Below, one piece after another: positions 17,493 through 26,914 of a stretch of DNA of 62,783 nucleotides. Position numbers and translations under genes: made by a program. The DNA comes from an uncultured Oscillospiraceae bacterium. Lineage in GTDB: Bacteria; Bacillota; Clostridia; Oscillospirales; Ruminococcaceae. Positions within the stretch are counted from its first letter, which is position 1. Each line of letters opens with the position of its first letter. Location: contig URFD01000001.1 in assembly GCA_900547015.1 (NCBI GenBank), positions 1-62,783 on the forward strand, read 5' to 3'. The notes under the pieces were generated by a model. The model searched no databases. It was not told the DNA's origin and saw only the letters and a program-made list of their open reading frames with translations.

Positions 17493-19205
17493 GTGAACTA
17501 TCTGGACACCTATCAAATCTGGAAATCGAAAAAGCTGGAAGACCCGGACCTGATCGCCGAAATGTCGGATATCGAAGGCAACGAGCACGAAATCAAGGAA
17601 CGCTTCATCAAGATGCTGGAATTCGGGACCGCCGGACTGCGCGGCGTCCTCGGTGTCGGCACCAACCGCATGAACATTTATACCGTCGCTCTGGCAACTC
17701 AGGGCATGGCGGACTATATCAAACAGCAGTACGATAACCCTACCGTCGCCATCGCATACGACAGCCGTATCAAGAGCGACCAGTTTGCCCGTATCACCGC
17801 GCGCGTTTTTGCCGCTAACGGCATCAAGGCCTATCTGTTCCGCGAGCTGATGCCGACCCCGACCCTGTCCTTTGCGGTTCGGGAGCTGCATTGCAGCGCC
17901 GGCATCGTCATCACCGCCAGCCACAACCCCTCCCAGTACAACGGCTACAAGGCCTACGGCGAGGACGGCTGCCAGCTCAACCCGCAGGCTGCTGCCAAGG
18001 TCATGGAGCTTGCCAGCAAGACCGACATCTTTGACGGGGTCAAGCGCATCTCGTTGGAGGAGGGTCTGCGCACCGGCATGATTGAGTACATCCCCGACTC
18101 GTTGGTGGACCAGTATCTCGACCGTGTATTTGCTCTGCGTGTCAACCGCGACCCTGTCACCGAAAGTGATTTAAAGGTTGTTTATACTCCGCTCAACGGC
18201 ACCGGCAACAAGCTGGTTCGCCGCATCCTCAACCGCATGGGCATCGAGCATCTGGCGGTGGTTCCCGAGCAGGCGCTTCCGGACGGCCATTTCCCGACCT
18301 GCCCTTACCCGAACCCGGAGGAAAAGAGCACCCTTCAGCTGGGCATCGAGCTGTGCCGCAGATGCAACGGCGACCTTGTCCTTGCAACCGACCCGGATGC
18401 TGATCGTGTCGGCGTAGCAGTCAAGCACAACGGCGACTATGTTCTGCCGACCGGAAACGAAATCGGCGTGCTGATGCTGGACTACATCGCTCAGCAGCGC
18501 ATCGCACAGGGCACCATGCCGAAAAACCCAATCGTGGTTCGCTCCATCGTTTCCACCCCTCTGGTCGATGTCGTGGCAGAAAGCTATGGAATTCAGGTCG
18601 TTACCGTCCTGACTGGCTTCAAATACATCGGCGAGCAGATCACCCTGCTGGCGGAAAGGGGCGAGGAGGACCGCTTCCTGCTGGGCTTTGAGGAGAGCTA
18701 CGGCTATCTGACCGGCGGCCATGTCCGTGACAAGGACGCTGTCAACGGCTCTATGATCATCTGCGAGATGGCAGAATTTTATAAGAAGCAGGGCAAGACC
18801 CTCATCGATGCTCTGGAGGACATCTTCCGCCGCTTCGGTGTTTATGCTGCCCGGGTCAAGGGCTACACCTTTGAGGGCACCGACGGCATGGACAAGATGG
18901 CCGGCATCATGAAGCAGCTTCGTGAAACACCTCCGCAGGAGTTCGGCGGCTTCCGGGTTTTGACCCGCGCCGACTACCAGTCCTCCAAGCGGGTTGACCT
19001 TGCTTCCGGCACCGAAAGCACCCTCGACCTGCCTTCCTCCAATGTGCTGGAATACGGGCTGGAGGACAACCTCAAGCTCATCATCCGTCCATCCGGAACA
19101 GAGCCGAAAATCAAGGTCTATCTGACCATCGTGACCAACGACCGCGACCAAATCGATTCCATCGCCGAGCGTCTGTTTGAAAGCGCCCAGCAGTGGATGA
19201 AGTAG
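17493..19205 (+). CDS. pgcA: Phosphoglucomutase / phosphomannomutase
   Basis: The 570-residue alpha-D-phosphohexomutase interconverts glucose-1-phosphate and glucose-6-phosphate. It carries the phosphoserine loop TASHNP (Ser143), the magnesium loop D300-P-D302-A-D304, the sugar-binding loop GFEESYGY and the phosphate-binding loop RPSGTEPK near the C-terminus. The start is GTG 17493, preceded by GAAAGGATGA. Length and motif order match the PgcA type of Firmicutes, which supplies precursors for cell-wall glycans. It is monocistronic, with a promoter upstream and a terminator downstream. Confidence 0.95.
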   Translation: MNYLDTYQIWKSKKLEDPDLIAEMSDIEGNEHEIKERFIKMLEFGTAGLRGVLGVGTNRMNIYTVALATQGMADYIKQQYDNPTVAIAYDSRIKSDQFARITARVFAANGIKAYLFRELMPTPTLSFAVRELHCSAGIVITASHNPSQYNGYKAYGEDGCQLNPQAAAKVMELASKTDIFDGVKRISLEEGLRTGMIEYIPDSLVDQYLDRVFALRVNRDPVTESDLKVVYTPLNGTGNKLVRRILNRMGIEHLAVVPEQALPDGHFPTCPYPNPEEKSTLQLGIELCRRCNGDLVLATDPDADRVGVAVKHNGDYVLPTGNEIGVLMLDYIAQQRIAQGTMPKNPIVVRSIVSTPLVDVVAESYGIQVVTVLTGFKYIGEQITLLAERGEEDRFLLGFEESYGYLTGGHVRDKDAVNGSMIICEMAEFYKKQGKTLIDALEDIFRRFGVYAARVKGYTFEGTDGMDKMAGIMKQLRETPPQEFGGFRVLTRADYQSSKRVDLASGTESTLDLPSSNVLEYGLEDNLKLIIRPSGTEPKIKVYLTIVTNDRDQIDSIAERLFESAQQWMK

Positions 19206-19216
19206 CGCCATTTTTT

Positions 19217-19251
19217 AAGGGGCACCTGCAAAAAAGCAGGTGTCCCTTTTC
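19217..19251 (+). terminator. Terminator of pgcA
   Basis: The stem AAGGGGCACCTGC with its near-complement and a six-A loop is followed by a T tract. Confidence 0.85.
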
Positions 19252-19337
19252 TGATTTCCTTGGTTTTTTTGGTCTCATCAACTAAAAAATTTGTTTTCTT
19301 CACCGAATCTTTCTAGCGGAAAACTCCACAAAGTCTC

Positions 19338-19365
19338 TTGCAATTCGTCCTTGGCTTGGTATAAT
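19338..19365 (+). promoter_or_regulatory. Sigma-A promoter of the first MATE gene
   Basis: The -35 is TTGCAA, the spacer 16 bp and the -10 TATAAT (19360-19365), with a TGG extension. Confidence 0.8.
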
Positions 19366-19426
19366 AAAAAAGTATTATCAAAAACAGCATAAAAATGCGT
19401 GTGTTTTTTAGAAAAGGATGGGTGTT

Positions 19427-20821
19427 ATGAAGAAATCGTACGAGATGGATATGTGCTCCGGTCCGCTCTTGAGCAAGATTTTAATCTTTGCCATTCCGCT
19501 GATGCTGTCCGGTATCCTCCAGCTGCTGTTTAATGCCGCCGACATCATCGTGGTCGGACGCTTTACCGGCAGTGAAGCACTTGCCGCAGTTGGCTCGACC
19601 AGCGCCTTAATCAACCTGATCATCAACCTGTTTATTGGAGTCTCGGTGGGTACCAACGTTGTGGCTGCCCGCTACTACGGTGCGCGGGATGCCGAAGGGG
19701 TTAGCCAGACCGTTCACACCTCCATGCTGGCAGCATTGGTCGGCGGCGTCATCCTCATCTTCCTCGGAATCTTCCTGGCCCGTCCGATGCTGGACTGGAT
19801 GGGAACCCCTGAGGATGTCATCGACCTGTCGGTATTATATATGAGAATTTATTTTGTCGGAATGCCTGCCCTCATGGTCTACAACTTTGGTGCGGCAATC
19901 CTGCGCGCCATCGGTGACACCAAGCGTCCGCTGTACTTCCTGACCTTTTCCGGCGCAATCAATGTAATCTTTAACCTTTTCTTTGTCATCGTCCTGAATC
20001 TGGGAGTTGCCGGTGTTGCACTTGCCACCATTATTTCCCAGGCAATTTCCGCCATCCTGATTCTGTTGTGCTTAATCAAAACCGAGGGTCCCTGCCATCT
20101 GGATTTAAAACAGTTGAAATTCCACCTCAAGCCCTTCAGCGATATGCTCCGCATCGGTCTGCCCGCAGGCTTGCAGGGTGCGATTTTCAGCATCTCCAAC
20201 GTGCTGATTCAGTCGTCGGTCAACTCCTTTGGCTCGCTGGTCATGGCAGGCAACACCGCCGCCGGCAACATTGAGGGCTTTGTCTACAACTCGATGAACT
20301 CCATTCATCAGACCTCGCTGAGCTTCACCAGCCAGAACATGGGCGCACGCCAGTACAAGCGTGTAGACCGGGTTCTCGTACAGTGCCTGATGGTCGTTAC
20401 CGTGGTCGGTCTTGTGATGGGTGTCGGCGCCTATGTCTTCGGCGACAAGCTGCTGGGCATCTACTCCTCCGACCCGCAGGTTATCGAGTACGGCCTACAG
20501 CGAATGAGCTTGGTCTGCGCCACCTACTTCCTGTGCGGTCTGATGGATGTGCTGGTCGGCAGCATCCGCGGTCTGGGCTACTCCATCATGCCGATGCTCG
20601 TTTCGCTCACCGGCGCCTGCCTGTTCCGCGTCATCTGGATTTTCACCATCTTTCAGGTCGAGCGCACCCTGTTCTGCCTGTACATCTCCTACCCGATTTC
20701 TTGGATTCTCACCTCGAGCATCCATCTGATCTGCTACCTGTGCGTCCGCAAGAAAGCCTTTGCCAAGGCCGAAGCCGCCGCTGCACAGTCCAGCGCTGTC
20801 GAAGCTGCCGCCGAGGTATAA
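19427..20821 (+). CDS. MATE-family multidrug/cation antiporter
   Basis: This 464-residue membrane protein has about 12 hydrophobic segments in two halves, each starting with the MATE pattern (IPLMLSGILQLLFNAADIIVVGRF and later GLPAGLQGAIFSISNVLIQ). MATE proteins export drugs or metabolites using sodium or proton gradients. ATG 19427 is chosen because AAGGA lies eight bases upstream; ATG 19418 is too near that site. The acidic, alanine-rich tail after about residue 440 is unusual but short. It is a distant paralogue of the MATE gene at 52-53 kb. Confidence 0.92.
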   Translation: MKKSYEMDMCSGPLLSKILIFAIPLMLSGILQLLFNAADIIVVGRFTGSEALAAVGSTSALINLIINLFIGVSVGTNVVAARYYGARDAEGVSQTVHTSMLAALVGGVILIFLGIFLARPMLDWMGTPEDVIDLSVLYMRIYFVGMPALMVYNFGAAILRAIGDTKRPLYFLTFSGAINVIFNLFFVIVLNLGVAGVALATIISQAISAILILLCLIKTEGPCHLDLKQLKFHLKPFSDMLRIGLPAGLQGAIFSISNVLIQSSVNSFGSLVMAGNTAAGNIEGFVYNSMNSIHQTSLSFTSQNMGARQYKRVDRVLVQCLMVVTVVGLVMGVGAYVFGDKLLGIYSSDPQVIEYGLQRMSLVCATYFLCGLMDVLVGSIRGLGYSIMPMLVSLTGACLFRVIWIFTIFQVERTLFCLYISYPISWILTSSIHLICYLCVRKKAFAKAEAAAAQSSAVEAAAEV

Positions 20822-20843
20822 ATATCATCGCTTTTGCGCCTTT

Positions 20844-20870
20844 GGGAGCCCTTTCGTGGGCTCCCTTTTT
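20844..20870 (+). terminator. Terminator of the first MATE gene
   Basis: The stem GGGAGCCC and GGGCTCCC is followed by five T residues. Confidence 0.85.
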
Positions 20871-20912
20871 GGTTCGATGCGCCTGCCCATCCCTGCCCTT
20901 TGCGAAAATGGA

Positions 20913-20941
20913 TTGATTTTCATACCAAGATTGTTTATAAT
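20913..20941 (+). promoter_or_regulatory. Sigma-A promoter of fba
   Basis: The -35 is TTGATT (20913-20918), the spacer 17 bp and the -10 TATAAT (20936-20941). Confidence 0.85.
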
Positions 20942-21021
20942 ATAGAAAACGGAACGACCGCTCCTGCTCTCTTTTCCCGGACAGGAGCCGAGGTCTTCCA
21001 AAATAAGGAGGAATTTTTACT

Positions 21022-21885
21022 ATGTTAGTCTCTGCAAAAGAAATGCTGGACAAAGCAAAAGCCGGTCACTATGCAGTTGGCCACTTCAACATCAACAACC
21101 TGGAGTGGACCAAAGCGATTCTCCAGACCGCTCAGGAGAACAACTCCCCTGTCATCCTCGGCGTATCTGAGGGCGCAGGCAAGTACATGGGCGGCTACAC
21201 CACCATCGTTGGCATGGTCAACGGAATGCTCGAAGAGCTGAACATCACCGTTCCGGTTGCTCTGCACCTGGATCATGGCAGCTACGAAGCCGCAAAAGAA
21301 TGTATCGCAAAGGGCTTCTCCTCCGTTATGTTTGACGGTTCCAAATACGGCATCGAAGAAAACATCGAAAAGACCAAGGAAATCGTTGCTCTGGCTCACT
21401 CCAAGGGCATCTCTGTCGAGGCTGAGGTCGGCGCAATCGGCGGCGAAGAGGACGGTGTTCTGGGCGGCGGCGAAATCGCAGACCCGAACGAGTGCGCAAG
21501 CATCTGCGAGCTGGGCGTTGATATGCTGGCTGCCGGCATCGGCAACATCCACGGCGTTTACCCGGAAAACTGGGCTGGCCTGCGTCTGGACGTTCTGGCT
21601 CAGATTCAGGAAAAGACCGGCACCATGCCTCTGGTTCTGCACGGCGGCACCGGCATCCCGGACGAAATGGTAAAGGATGCAATTTCCAAGGGCGTTTCTA
21701 AAATCAACGTCAACACCGAGTGCCAGATTGTATTCACCGCTGCTGTCCGCAAATACTTCGAGGAAAACCTCGACCAGCAGAAGAAGGGCTTCGACCCAAG
21801 AAAAGTTCTGAAACCGGGCGTTGAAGCAATCAAAGCAAAGGTAAAAGAGAAGATGGAACTCTTCGGCTCCATCGACAAAGCATAA
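21022..21885 (+). CDS. fba: Class II fructose-1,6-bisphosphate aldolase
   Basis: The 287-residue zinc enzyme splits fructose-1,6-bisphosphate in glycolysis. It shows the class II motifs HLDHGS (D84 and the zinc ligand H85), EAEVGAIGGEEDG and the later zinc and phosphate region LVLHGGTGIP followed by KINVNTE. ATAAGGAGG precedes ATG 21022. Codon use looks strongly biased toward fast codons, consistent with high expression. It has its own promoter and a strong terminator. Confidence 0.96.
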   Translation: MLVSAKEMLDKAKAGHYAVGHFNINNLEWTKAILQTAQENNSPVILGVSEGAGKYMGGYTTIVGMVNGMLEELNITVPVALHLDHGSYEAAKECIAKGFSSVMFDGSKYGIEENIEKTKEIVALAHSKGISVEAEVGAIGGEEDGVLGGGEIADPNECASICELGVDMLAAGIGNIHGVYPENWAGLRLDVLAQIQEKTGTMPLVLHGGTGIPDEMVKDAISKGVSKINVNTECQIVFTAAVRKYFEENLDQQKKGFDPRKVLKPGVEAIKAKVKEKMELFGSIDKA

Positions 21886-21898
21886 TCAAACAAGTTCA

Positions 21899-21937
21899 TC
21901 AAAGCAGGGAAACTTTGTTTCCCTGCTTTGATTTTTT
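21899..21937 (+). terminator. Terminator of fba
   Basis: A perfect 15-bp stem (TCAAAGCAGGGAAAC) with a TTT loop ends in six T residues. Confidence 0.95.
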
Positions 21938-21954
21938 AGACAAGGAGGAACCCT

Positions 21955-22518
21955 ATGTTATTTTCAGCCAAAACGCTCCACCTTCGGGACGGGCAGCAGC
22001 TGCTCCTTCGCTCTCCCCGCGCCCAAGATGCCGAGCCAATGCTCGATTATATGCGGCTCATCTACTCCCAAACGCCCTATCTCCTGCACTACCCGGAGGA
22101 TTTTCACAAGACCGCGGAGCAGGAGCGCAGCTTTTTGGAGGGAACGCTCAGCTCTCCCAATGCCGTCATGATTGTCTGCGAGGCAGACGGAGAGATTGTC
22201 GGCACCTGCCAGCTGAACCTCAACCAGAAGATTAAGACCCACCACCGCGCCAGCATCGGCATCTCTTTGGCTCAGAAATACTGCGGGCTGGGCATCGGAA
22301 CCGCACTGATGGAGGAGCTGATTTCGATTGCCCACCAGCACGGAGTAGAGCAGCTGGAGCTGGAGGTCTTTGAAGGCAACGAGCGAGCCATCGGCCTCTA
22401 CCGAAAAATGGGCTTTGTCCAGGTGTGCGCTCTGCCCGATGCCATCCGCCTCAAGGACGGCCGCAGCCTTGCCCTTTTGACCATGATCAAAAAATTGCCA
22501 AACAATACCGAGGAATAA
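21955..22518 (+). CDS. GNAT-family N-acetyltransferase
   Basis: The 187-residue protein has a full GNAT fold: acetyl-CoA pocket around QKYCGLGIGTALMEELI (Q/R-x-x-G-x-G/A motif), followed by the typical EVFEGNERAIGLYRKMGF helix. It is closest to the YhhY/PhnO-like or ribosomal-protein acetyltransferase subgroup, but the substrate cannot be read from sequence. ACAAGGAGG precedes ATG 21955. It starts shortly after the fba terminator and has no clear promoter, so read-through may supply expression. Confidence 0.85.
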   Translation: MLFSAKTLHLRDGQQLLLRSPRAQDAEPMLDYMRLIYSQTPYLLHYPEDFHKTAEQERSFLEGTLSSPNAVMIVCEADGEIVGTCQLNLNQKIKTHHRASIGISLAQKYCGLGIGTALMEELISIAHQHGVEQLELEVFEGNERAIGLYRKMGFVQVCALPDAIRLKDGRSLALLTMIKKLPNNTEE

Positions 22519-22537
22519 TTTCCCCGGTATTTTTCTT
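22505..22537 (+). terminator. Terminator overlapping the acetyltransferase stop
   Basis: ATACCGAGGAA pairs with TTCCCCGGTAT (one mismatch) around the stop codon and is followed by a T-rich tract. Confidence 0.65.
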
Positions 22538-22567
22538 TTTCTGACAGCGCCTTCCGCCCTTCTTCGG

Positions 22568-22596
22568 TTGATTCGTTCTCAAAATCACGCTATAAT
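22568..22596 (+). promoter_or_regulatory. Sigma-A promoter of the tepA-ylzJ-spoIIIE operon
   Basis: The -35 is TTGATT, the spacer 17 bp and the -10 TATAAT (22591-22596). The leader is about 80 nt. Confidence 0.85.
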
Positions 22597-22681
22597 AAAA
22601 GGAGCACCATCTCCCGGGTATATCCGGACGACCGCAGTACACACTAACAGGGAAGTTTTTTTCTCACGGAGGTGTGACACT

Positions 22682-23440
22682 TTGGGTCAAACAAACCACA
22701 CAAAATTATCCGACAGCCAGCCGCTTGCCTGCTCCCAAGAGGAGGAGGAAGCAAACGAGCTGGACGAGCAGACCGACCAGATTATCCAGTCCGGCTCGGT
22801 CACCATGACAAAAGCCAAGCACATCATCCACTGCCTGACCATCGTTGGGCAGATTGAGGGGCACTATATCCTGCCTCCCCAGAATAAGACCACCAAGTAC
22901 GAACACGTCATTCCGCAGCTGGTTGCTATTGAGCAAGACCCCTCCATCGAGGGACTGATGATTCTGCTCAACACCGTCGGCGGAGATGTGGAAGCCGGGC
23001 TTGCCATCGCCGAGCTGATTTCCGGCATGAAAAAGCCCACCGTTTCGCTGGTGCTGGGCGGCGGCCACTCCATCGGCGTTCCGCTGGCCTGTAGCGCCAA
23101 ACAGTCCTTCATTGCTCCATCCGCAACGATGACCGTCCACCCGGTCCGAATGAACGGTCTGGTGCTGGGCGTCCCGCAGACCCTCTCCTATTTCGACCGG
23201 ATGCAGGAGCGCATCGTCCGCTTTGTCACGGACAATTCCCGCATCTCCTCGGAGGATTTTCGCCGTCTGATGATGAACACCGGCGAGCTGGTCATGGATG
23301 TCGGCACCGTCCTGGACGGGGAAAAGGCGGTCGAGGAGGGACTCATCGACCATCTGGGAGGGCTCAGTGAAGCCATCTCCTGCCTGTATGCCATGATTGA
23401 GGCAGAGCATCCGGACCGCTCAAAGGAGGCTGCACAATGA
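22682..23440 (+). CDS. tepA: ClpP-like serine protease TepA
   Basis: This 252-residue crotonase/ClpP-fold protease resembles TepA, the translocation-enhancing protein of Firmicutes that degrades signal-peptide-like fragments near the membrane. The catalytic Ser130 lies in GGGHSIGVPLA and His153 in MTVHP. Translation starts at TTG 22682, placed just after a strong GGAGGTG site; the nearest in-frame ATG (about residue 42) would still keep the fold. It overlaps ylzJ by an ATGA junction, and the order tepA-ylzJ-spoIIIE matches Bacillus subtilis, which supports the call. Confidence 0.9.
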   Translation: MGQTNHTKLSDSQPLACSQEEEEANELDEQTDQIIQSGSVTMTKAKHIIHCLTIVGQIEGHYILPPQNKTTKYEHVIPQLVAIEQDPSIEGLMILLNTVGGDVEAGLAIAELISGMKKPTVSLVLGGGHSIGVPLACSAKQSFIAPSATMTVHPVRMNGLVLGVPQTLSYFDRMQERIVRFVTDNSRISSEDFRRLMMNTGELVMDVGTVLDGEKAVEEGLIDHLGGLSEAISCLYAMIEAEHPDRSKEAAQ

Positions 23441-23682
23441 TTCTCCACTCTGTTGTCCCAACCAGCGTCATGCAGCAGATGATTGCCGATTCCCGGCTCT
23501 CGGAAGCTGTCCCTTGTGTCCAAACGATTGCACTTTCGCCCCTCTGCACGCTGGAGGGCACGCTTTGCGACGGCGGATTTCGGGTCAGCCGCCTGATTTC
23601 CACCAATCCGCAGGACTATCTTTCCCCGGACCTGATGCCCGGCAGCATCCGTCCTGTGCCGACCCACCCCAAAATATTCTGA
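23437..23682 (+). CDS. ylzJ: YlzJ-like small protein
   Basis: The 81-residue protein begins MILHSVVPTSVMQ, has a central strand-rich part and ends with a tail containing STNPQDYLSPDLMPG, like the YlzJ family of unknown function. Its position, overlapping tepA and before spoIIIE, is the same as in bacilli. It is probably translationally coupled to tepA. Confidence 0.8.
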   Translation: MILHSVVPTSVMQQMIADSRLSEAVPCVQTIALSPLCTLEGTLCDGGFRVSRLISTNPQDYLSPDLMPGSIRPVPTHPKIF

Positions 23683-23771
23683 ATCTTCCGCAGTCGGGCT
23701 CTGCTCCGACTGCTGTCCATACCGGAAACCTGTGTTCCCGTGACATCAACGACCCCGACAGGAGGAATCTT

Positions 23772-26700
23772 ATGGCAACCAAAAAAACATCTTCCCGCAG
23801 CAAAAGCACCACCCGCTCCCGCAGCGCTGCGGCATCGGAAAAGGAGCGCAAGAACCGCGAGCAGCACTCGCGCCAGCAATTCTGGGCCATCGTGGTCTTT
23901 GCCGTTGCCATCTTCATCATGGCAACCACTTTGATTGAAGGTCAGAATGTCTGGAACTGGATTCACAATTTCTTTCTGGGAATGTTCGGCTGGAGCGCCT
24001 ACCTGATTGCTCCTCTGCTGTTCTACATCGCCATCATGACCACGCTGGACAAGCCCATCGGCTTAGTCGGGCACAAGGTCTGGCAGTCGATGCTGCTCAT
24101 CTGCCTGCTCAGCGGAGCCACGCAGGTGTTCGGCCTCGGAATTCCCAACGGTAACCTCATCGAAAAGTTCCTTTTCCTCTTTCAAAACGGCATCGACGGA
24201 CACGGCGGAGGCGCTGTTTCCGGGCTGTTCGGCCTGCCTCTGCTGTACTGGTTCGGCATCACCGGAGCCCGGGTCACGATGGTGCTGCTCATCTTTGTCA
24301 TGGTGATGGTGCTCACCGGCAGCACCCTGATTGGTCTGTACCAGTCCGCACAAAAGCCGGTCAAAAAGATGGAGGAGGTCTATGTTGCCCACTCCGAAAT
24401 CCGCAACCAGCAGCGCCAACTGCGGCAGGAACAACAGCAGGAGCGCCGTCCCTTCAACATCAATATCCCCGTAGCTGACCCCGAACCGCCCGAGGAGCAG
24501 GATTCGCTGCTGACCGACTCCGAGGGTCTGCACACCGACAGCTTCCTTCATGCCAAGCGCAAAAAGGAAGAGGAGCTAGACCGACTGCGTCAGGCACAGG
24601 AGCAAACCCAAAAGGACCGTGCTGACTGGCGCGAAAAGCTCGCTCAGGAGCGTGCCGAGCAAAAGCGTCTGGAGGAGGAGCGTGCAAAACAGCTCTCCAT
24701 TCCCCGCAGCGAACGGGAGGAGCCGCTCTCGGAGGGCGACTTCTGGCTTCCTCCGTCCGATTCTGACGAGGAGCCGCTGTCCTCTCCTTATCTGGATGAC
24801 CTGATTGACCGGGTCGCCAGCGGAAAGCCCTCCCTTGCCCGTGAGGACCAAGCGGTACTCAACACCCTGAAATCCAATATGGTGGACCCGACGGTGCGTG
24901 CTGTCGTCGATTCCGAAAACTCCCGCCGGGCCATGAAGATTTTCGAGGAGGAGCTCGGCGATGTTCAGCAAACCGGACTTTCTTGGGAAAACGCACCCGA
25001 GGAGGATTTGGGGGACGGCTTCCTTACCCCGGAGATGATTCACTTTGACCCGGAAGCCGCCATACATCCCGACTGCTCTGACAGCCAGCCGGAGCCGCCC
25101 TGCCAGACCGCCGAATTTTTCCAGCCTATTTTGGAGGAGGAACCGCCCGAGCCGCCGGTCATTCCGGAGGAAGCCTCGTTCTGTCCCGAGGACATCACCC
25201 TCGAGGACGAGCCTGTTGCTCCCGCACCAAAGCCGACTCCGGAGCGTCGAACCTCCCCGCACGAAATCATCGAAGTTTCTGCCGACGACATCCGCGCTCA
25301 GGGCATGGATTTGCAGGGCGCCTCCCACAGCATCGACCGGCCTGAGCCGGAGCCCGAAGAGCCCGAATACATCAAGCCGCCAATCAGCATCCTCAACGAG
25401 GTCGAAAAGCCCAGCGAGCAGAATCTTCAGGAGGAGCTGCGCTCCAACGCTGAAAAGCTGGTCAACACCCTCCAGAGCTTTGGAGTCCAGACCCGCATCA
25501 TCGATATTGCCCGCGGACCTGCGGTCACCCGCTATGAGCTTCAGCCCTCTGCCGGCGTCAAAATCAGCAAGATTACCAACCTCGCCGACGACATCGCACT
25601 GAACCTTGCCGCCTCCGGTGTCCGCATCGAAGCCCCGATTCCCAACAAGCCTGCTGTCGGCATCGAGGTTCCCAACAAGGTGGTCAGCACCGTCTCGATT
25701 CGTGAAATCATCGACTCTCCCGAATTCCAGCAGGCCAAAAGTCCGCTGGCTGTGGCGCTGGGTCGAGACATTGCCGGCAAGGTCACCGTAGCAGACCTGG
25801 CAAAAATGCCGCACACCCTCATCGCAGGCTCCACCGGCTCGGGTAAATCGGTCTGCATCAACTCTCTGATTGTCAGCATCCTCTACCACTCCACCCCGCA
25901 GGAGGTCAAACTGGTGCTCATCGACCCGAAAATGGTCGAGCTCGGCATCTATAACGGCATCCCGCACCTGCTCATTCCGGTTGTCACCGACCCGAAAAAG
26001 GCGGCCGGCGCTCTGTCGTGGGCAGTCAACGAGATGCTCAACCGCTACCAGCTCTTTAAGGATTACAGCGTCCGCGACATGGCAGGCTTCAACCGCGCCG
26101 CCGAGAAAAACGGCTTAAAGCCCATGCCGCAGATTGTCATCATCATCGACGAGCTGGCAGACCTGATGATGGCTGCTCCCGGCGAGGTCGAGGATTCCAT
26201 CTGCCGTCTGGCACAGATGGCGCGTGCCGCCGGAATGCATCTTGTCATCGCCACCCAGCGCCCGTCGGTCGATGTCATCACCGGTGTCATCAAGGCCAAC
26301 ATCCCGTCCCGAATCGCCTTCGCAGTCTCCTCCCAGATTGACTCGAGAACCATTCTGGATTCCAGCGGAGCCGAAAAGCTGCTCGGCCGCGGCGATATGC
26401 TCTTCTCCCCGATTGGCTCCTCCAAGCCAACCCGCGTCCAAGGCTGCTTTGTCACCGATGGAGAGGTCGAGCGCATCATCGAGTTCATCAAGCAGACCAC
26501 CCAGCCGCTGACCTACGACGAACAGATTCTCGCCGAGATTGACCGCCATGCCGTTTCGGACAAAAAGAAGGGCAGCCGCGACAAGGATGACGGCGGCGGC
26601 TTCGAGGATGAGGACGAGATGCTGCCCAGCGCCATCGAGATTGTTGTCGAAACCGGACAGGCCTCCACCTCCATGCTTCAGCGCAAACTCAAGCTCGGCT

Positions 26701-26861
26701 ATGCCCGCGCCGCCCGACTGATGGATTCCATGGAAGAAAAAGGGGTCATCGGGCCTTTCGAGGGCAGCAAGCCCCGTCAGGTTCTCATCACCAAGGAGCG
26801 TTGGATTGAGATGAAGATGATTTCCGCCGCCCGTGCGGAGGACAACCGCCGCAATTATTAG
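23772..26861 (+). CDS. spoIIIE: DNA translocase SpoIIIE/FtsK
   Basis: The 1029-residue protein has four N-terminal membrane helices (about residues 35-205), a long charged linker (about 210-560) with Glu/Pro-rich and coiled stretches, a RecA-like motor with Walker A GSTGSGKS near residue 686 and Walker B VIIIDELADL near 790, and a C-terminal gamma winged helix (about 960-1025) that reads oriented DNA sites. It pumps chromosomal DNA into the forespore or clears DNA from the septum. The linker makes it longer than Bacillus SpoIIIE (787 residues). AGGAGG precedes ATG 23772. Confidence 0.93.
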   Translation: MATKKTSSRSKSTTRSRSAAASEKERKNREQHSRQQFWAIVVFAVAIFIMATTLIEGQNVWNWIHNFFLGMFGWSAYLIAPLLFYIAIMTTLDKPIGLVGHKVWQSMLLICLLSGATQVFGLGIPNGNLIEKFLFLFQNGIDGHGGGAVSGLFGLPLLYWFGITGARVTMVLLIFVMVMVLTGSTLIGLYQSAQKPVKKMEEVYVAHSEIRNQQRQLRQEQQQERRPFNINIPVADPEPPEEQDSLLTDSEGLHTDSFLHAKRKKEEELDRLRQAQEQTQKDRADWREKLAQERAEQKRLEEERAKQLSIPRSEREEPLSEGDFWLPPSDSDEEPLSSPYLDDLIDRVASGKPSLAREDQAVLNTLKSNMVDPTVRAVVDSENSRRAMKIFEEELGDVQQTGLSWENAPEEDLGDGFLTPEMIHFDPEAAIHPDCSDSQPEPPCQTAEFFQPILEEEPPEPPVIPEEASFCPEDITLEDEPVAPAPKPTPERRTSPHEIIEVSADDIRAQGMDLQGASHSIDRPEPEPEEPEYIKPPISILNEVEKPSEQNLQEELRSNAEKLVNTLQSFGVQTRIIDIARGPAVTRYELQPSAGVKISKITNLADDIALNLAASGVRIEAPIPNKPAVGIEVPNKVVSTVSIREIIDSPEFQQAKSPLAVALGRDIAGKVTVADLAKMPHTLIAGSTGSGKSVCINSLIVSILYHSTPQEVKLVLIDPKMVELGIYNGIPHLLIPVVTDPKKAAGALSWAVNEMLNRYQLFKDYSVRDMAGFNRAAEKNGLKPMPQIVIIIDELADLMMAAPGEVEDSICRLAQMARAAGMHLVIATQRPSVDVITGVIKANIPSRIAFAVSSQIDSRTILDSSGAEKLLGRGDMLFSPIGSSKPTRVQGCFVTDGEVERIIEFIKQTTQPLTYDEQILAEIDRHAVSDKKKGSRDKDDGGGFEDEDEMLPSAIEIVVETGQASTSMLQRKLKLGYARAARLMDSMEEKGVIGPFEGSKPRQVLITKERWIEMKMISAARAEDNRRNY

Positions 26862-26883
26862 ATTTTCCCGTATTCACCTTTTA

Positions 26884-26914
26884 AATCCCCCACCTTTGTG
26901 GGGGATTTTTTTCT
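26884..26914 (+). terminator. Terminator of the spoIIIE operon
   Basis: The stem ATCCCCCAC and GTGGGGGAT with a short loop is followed by seven T residues. It ends at the edge of the phage-like cluster. Confidence 0.92.
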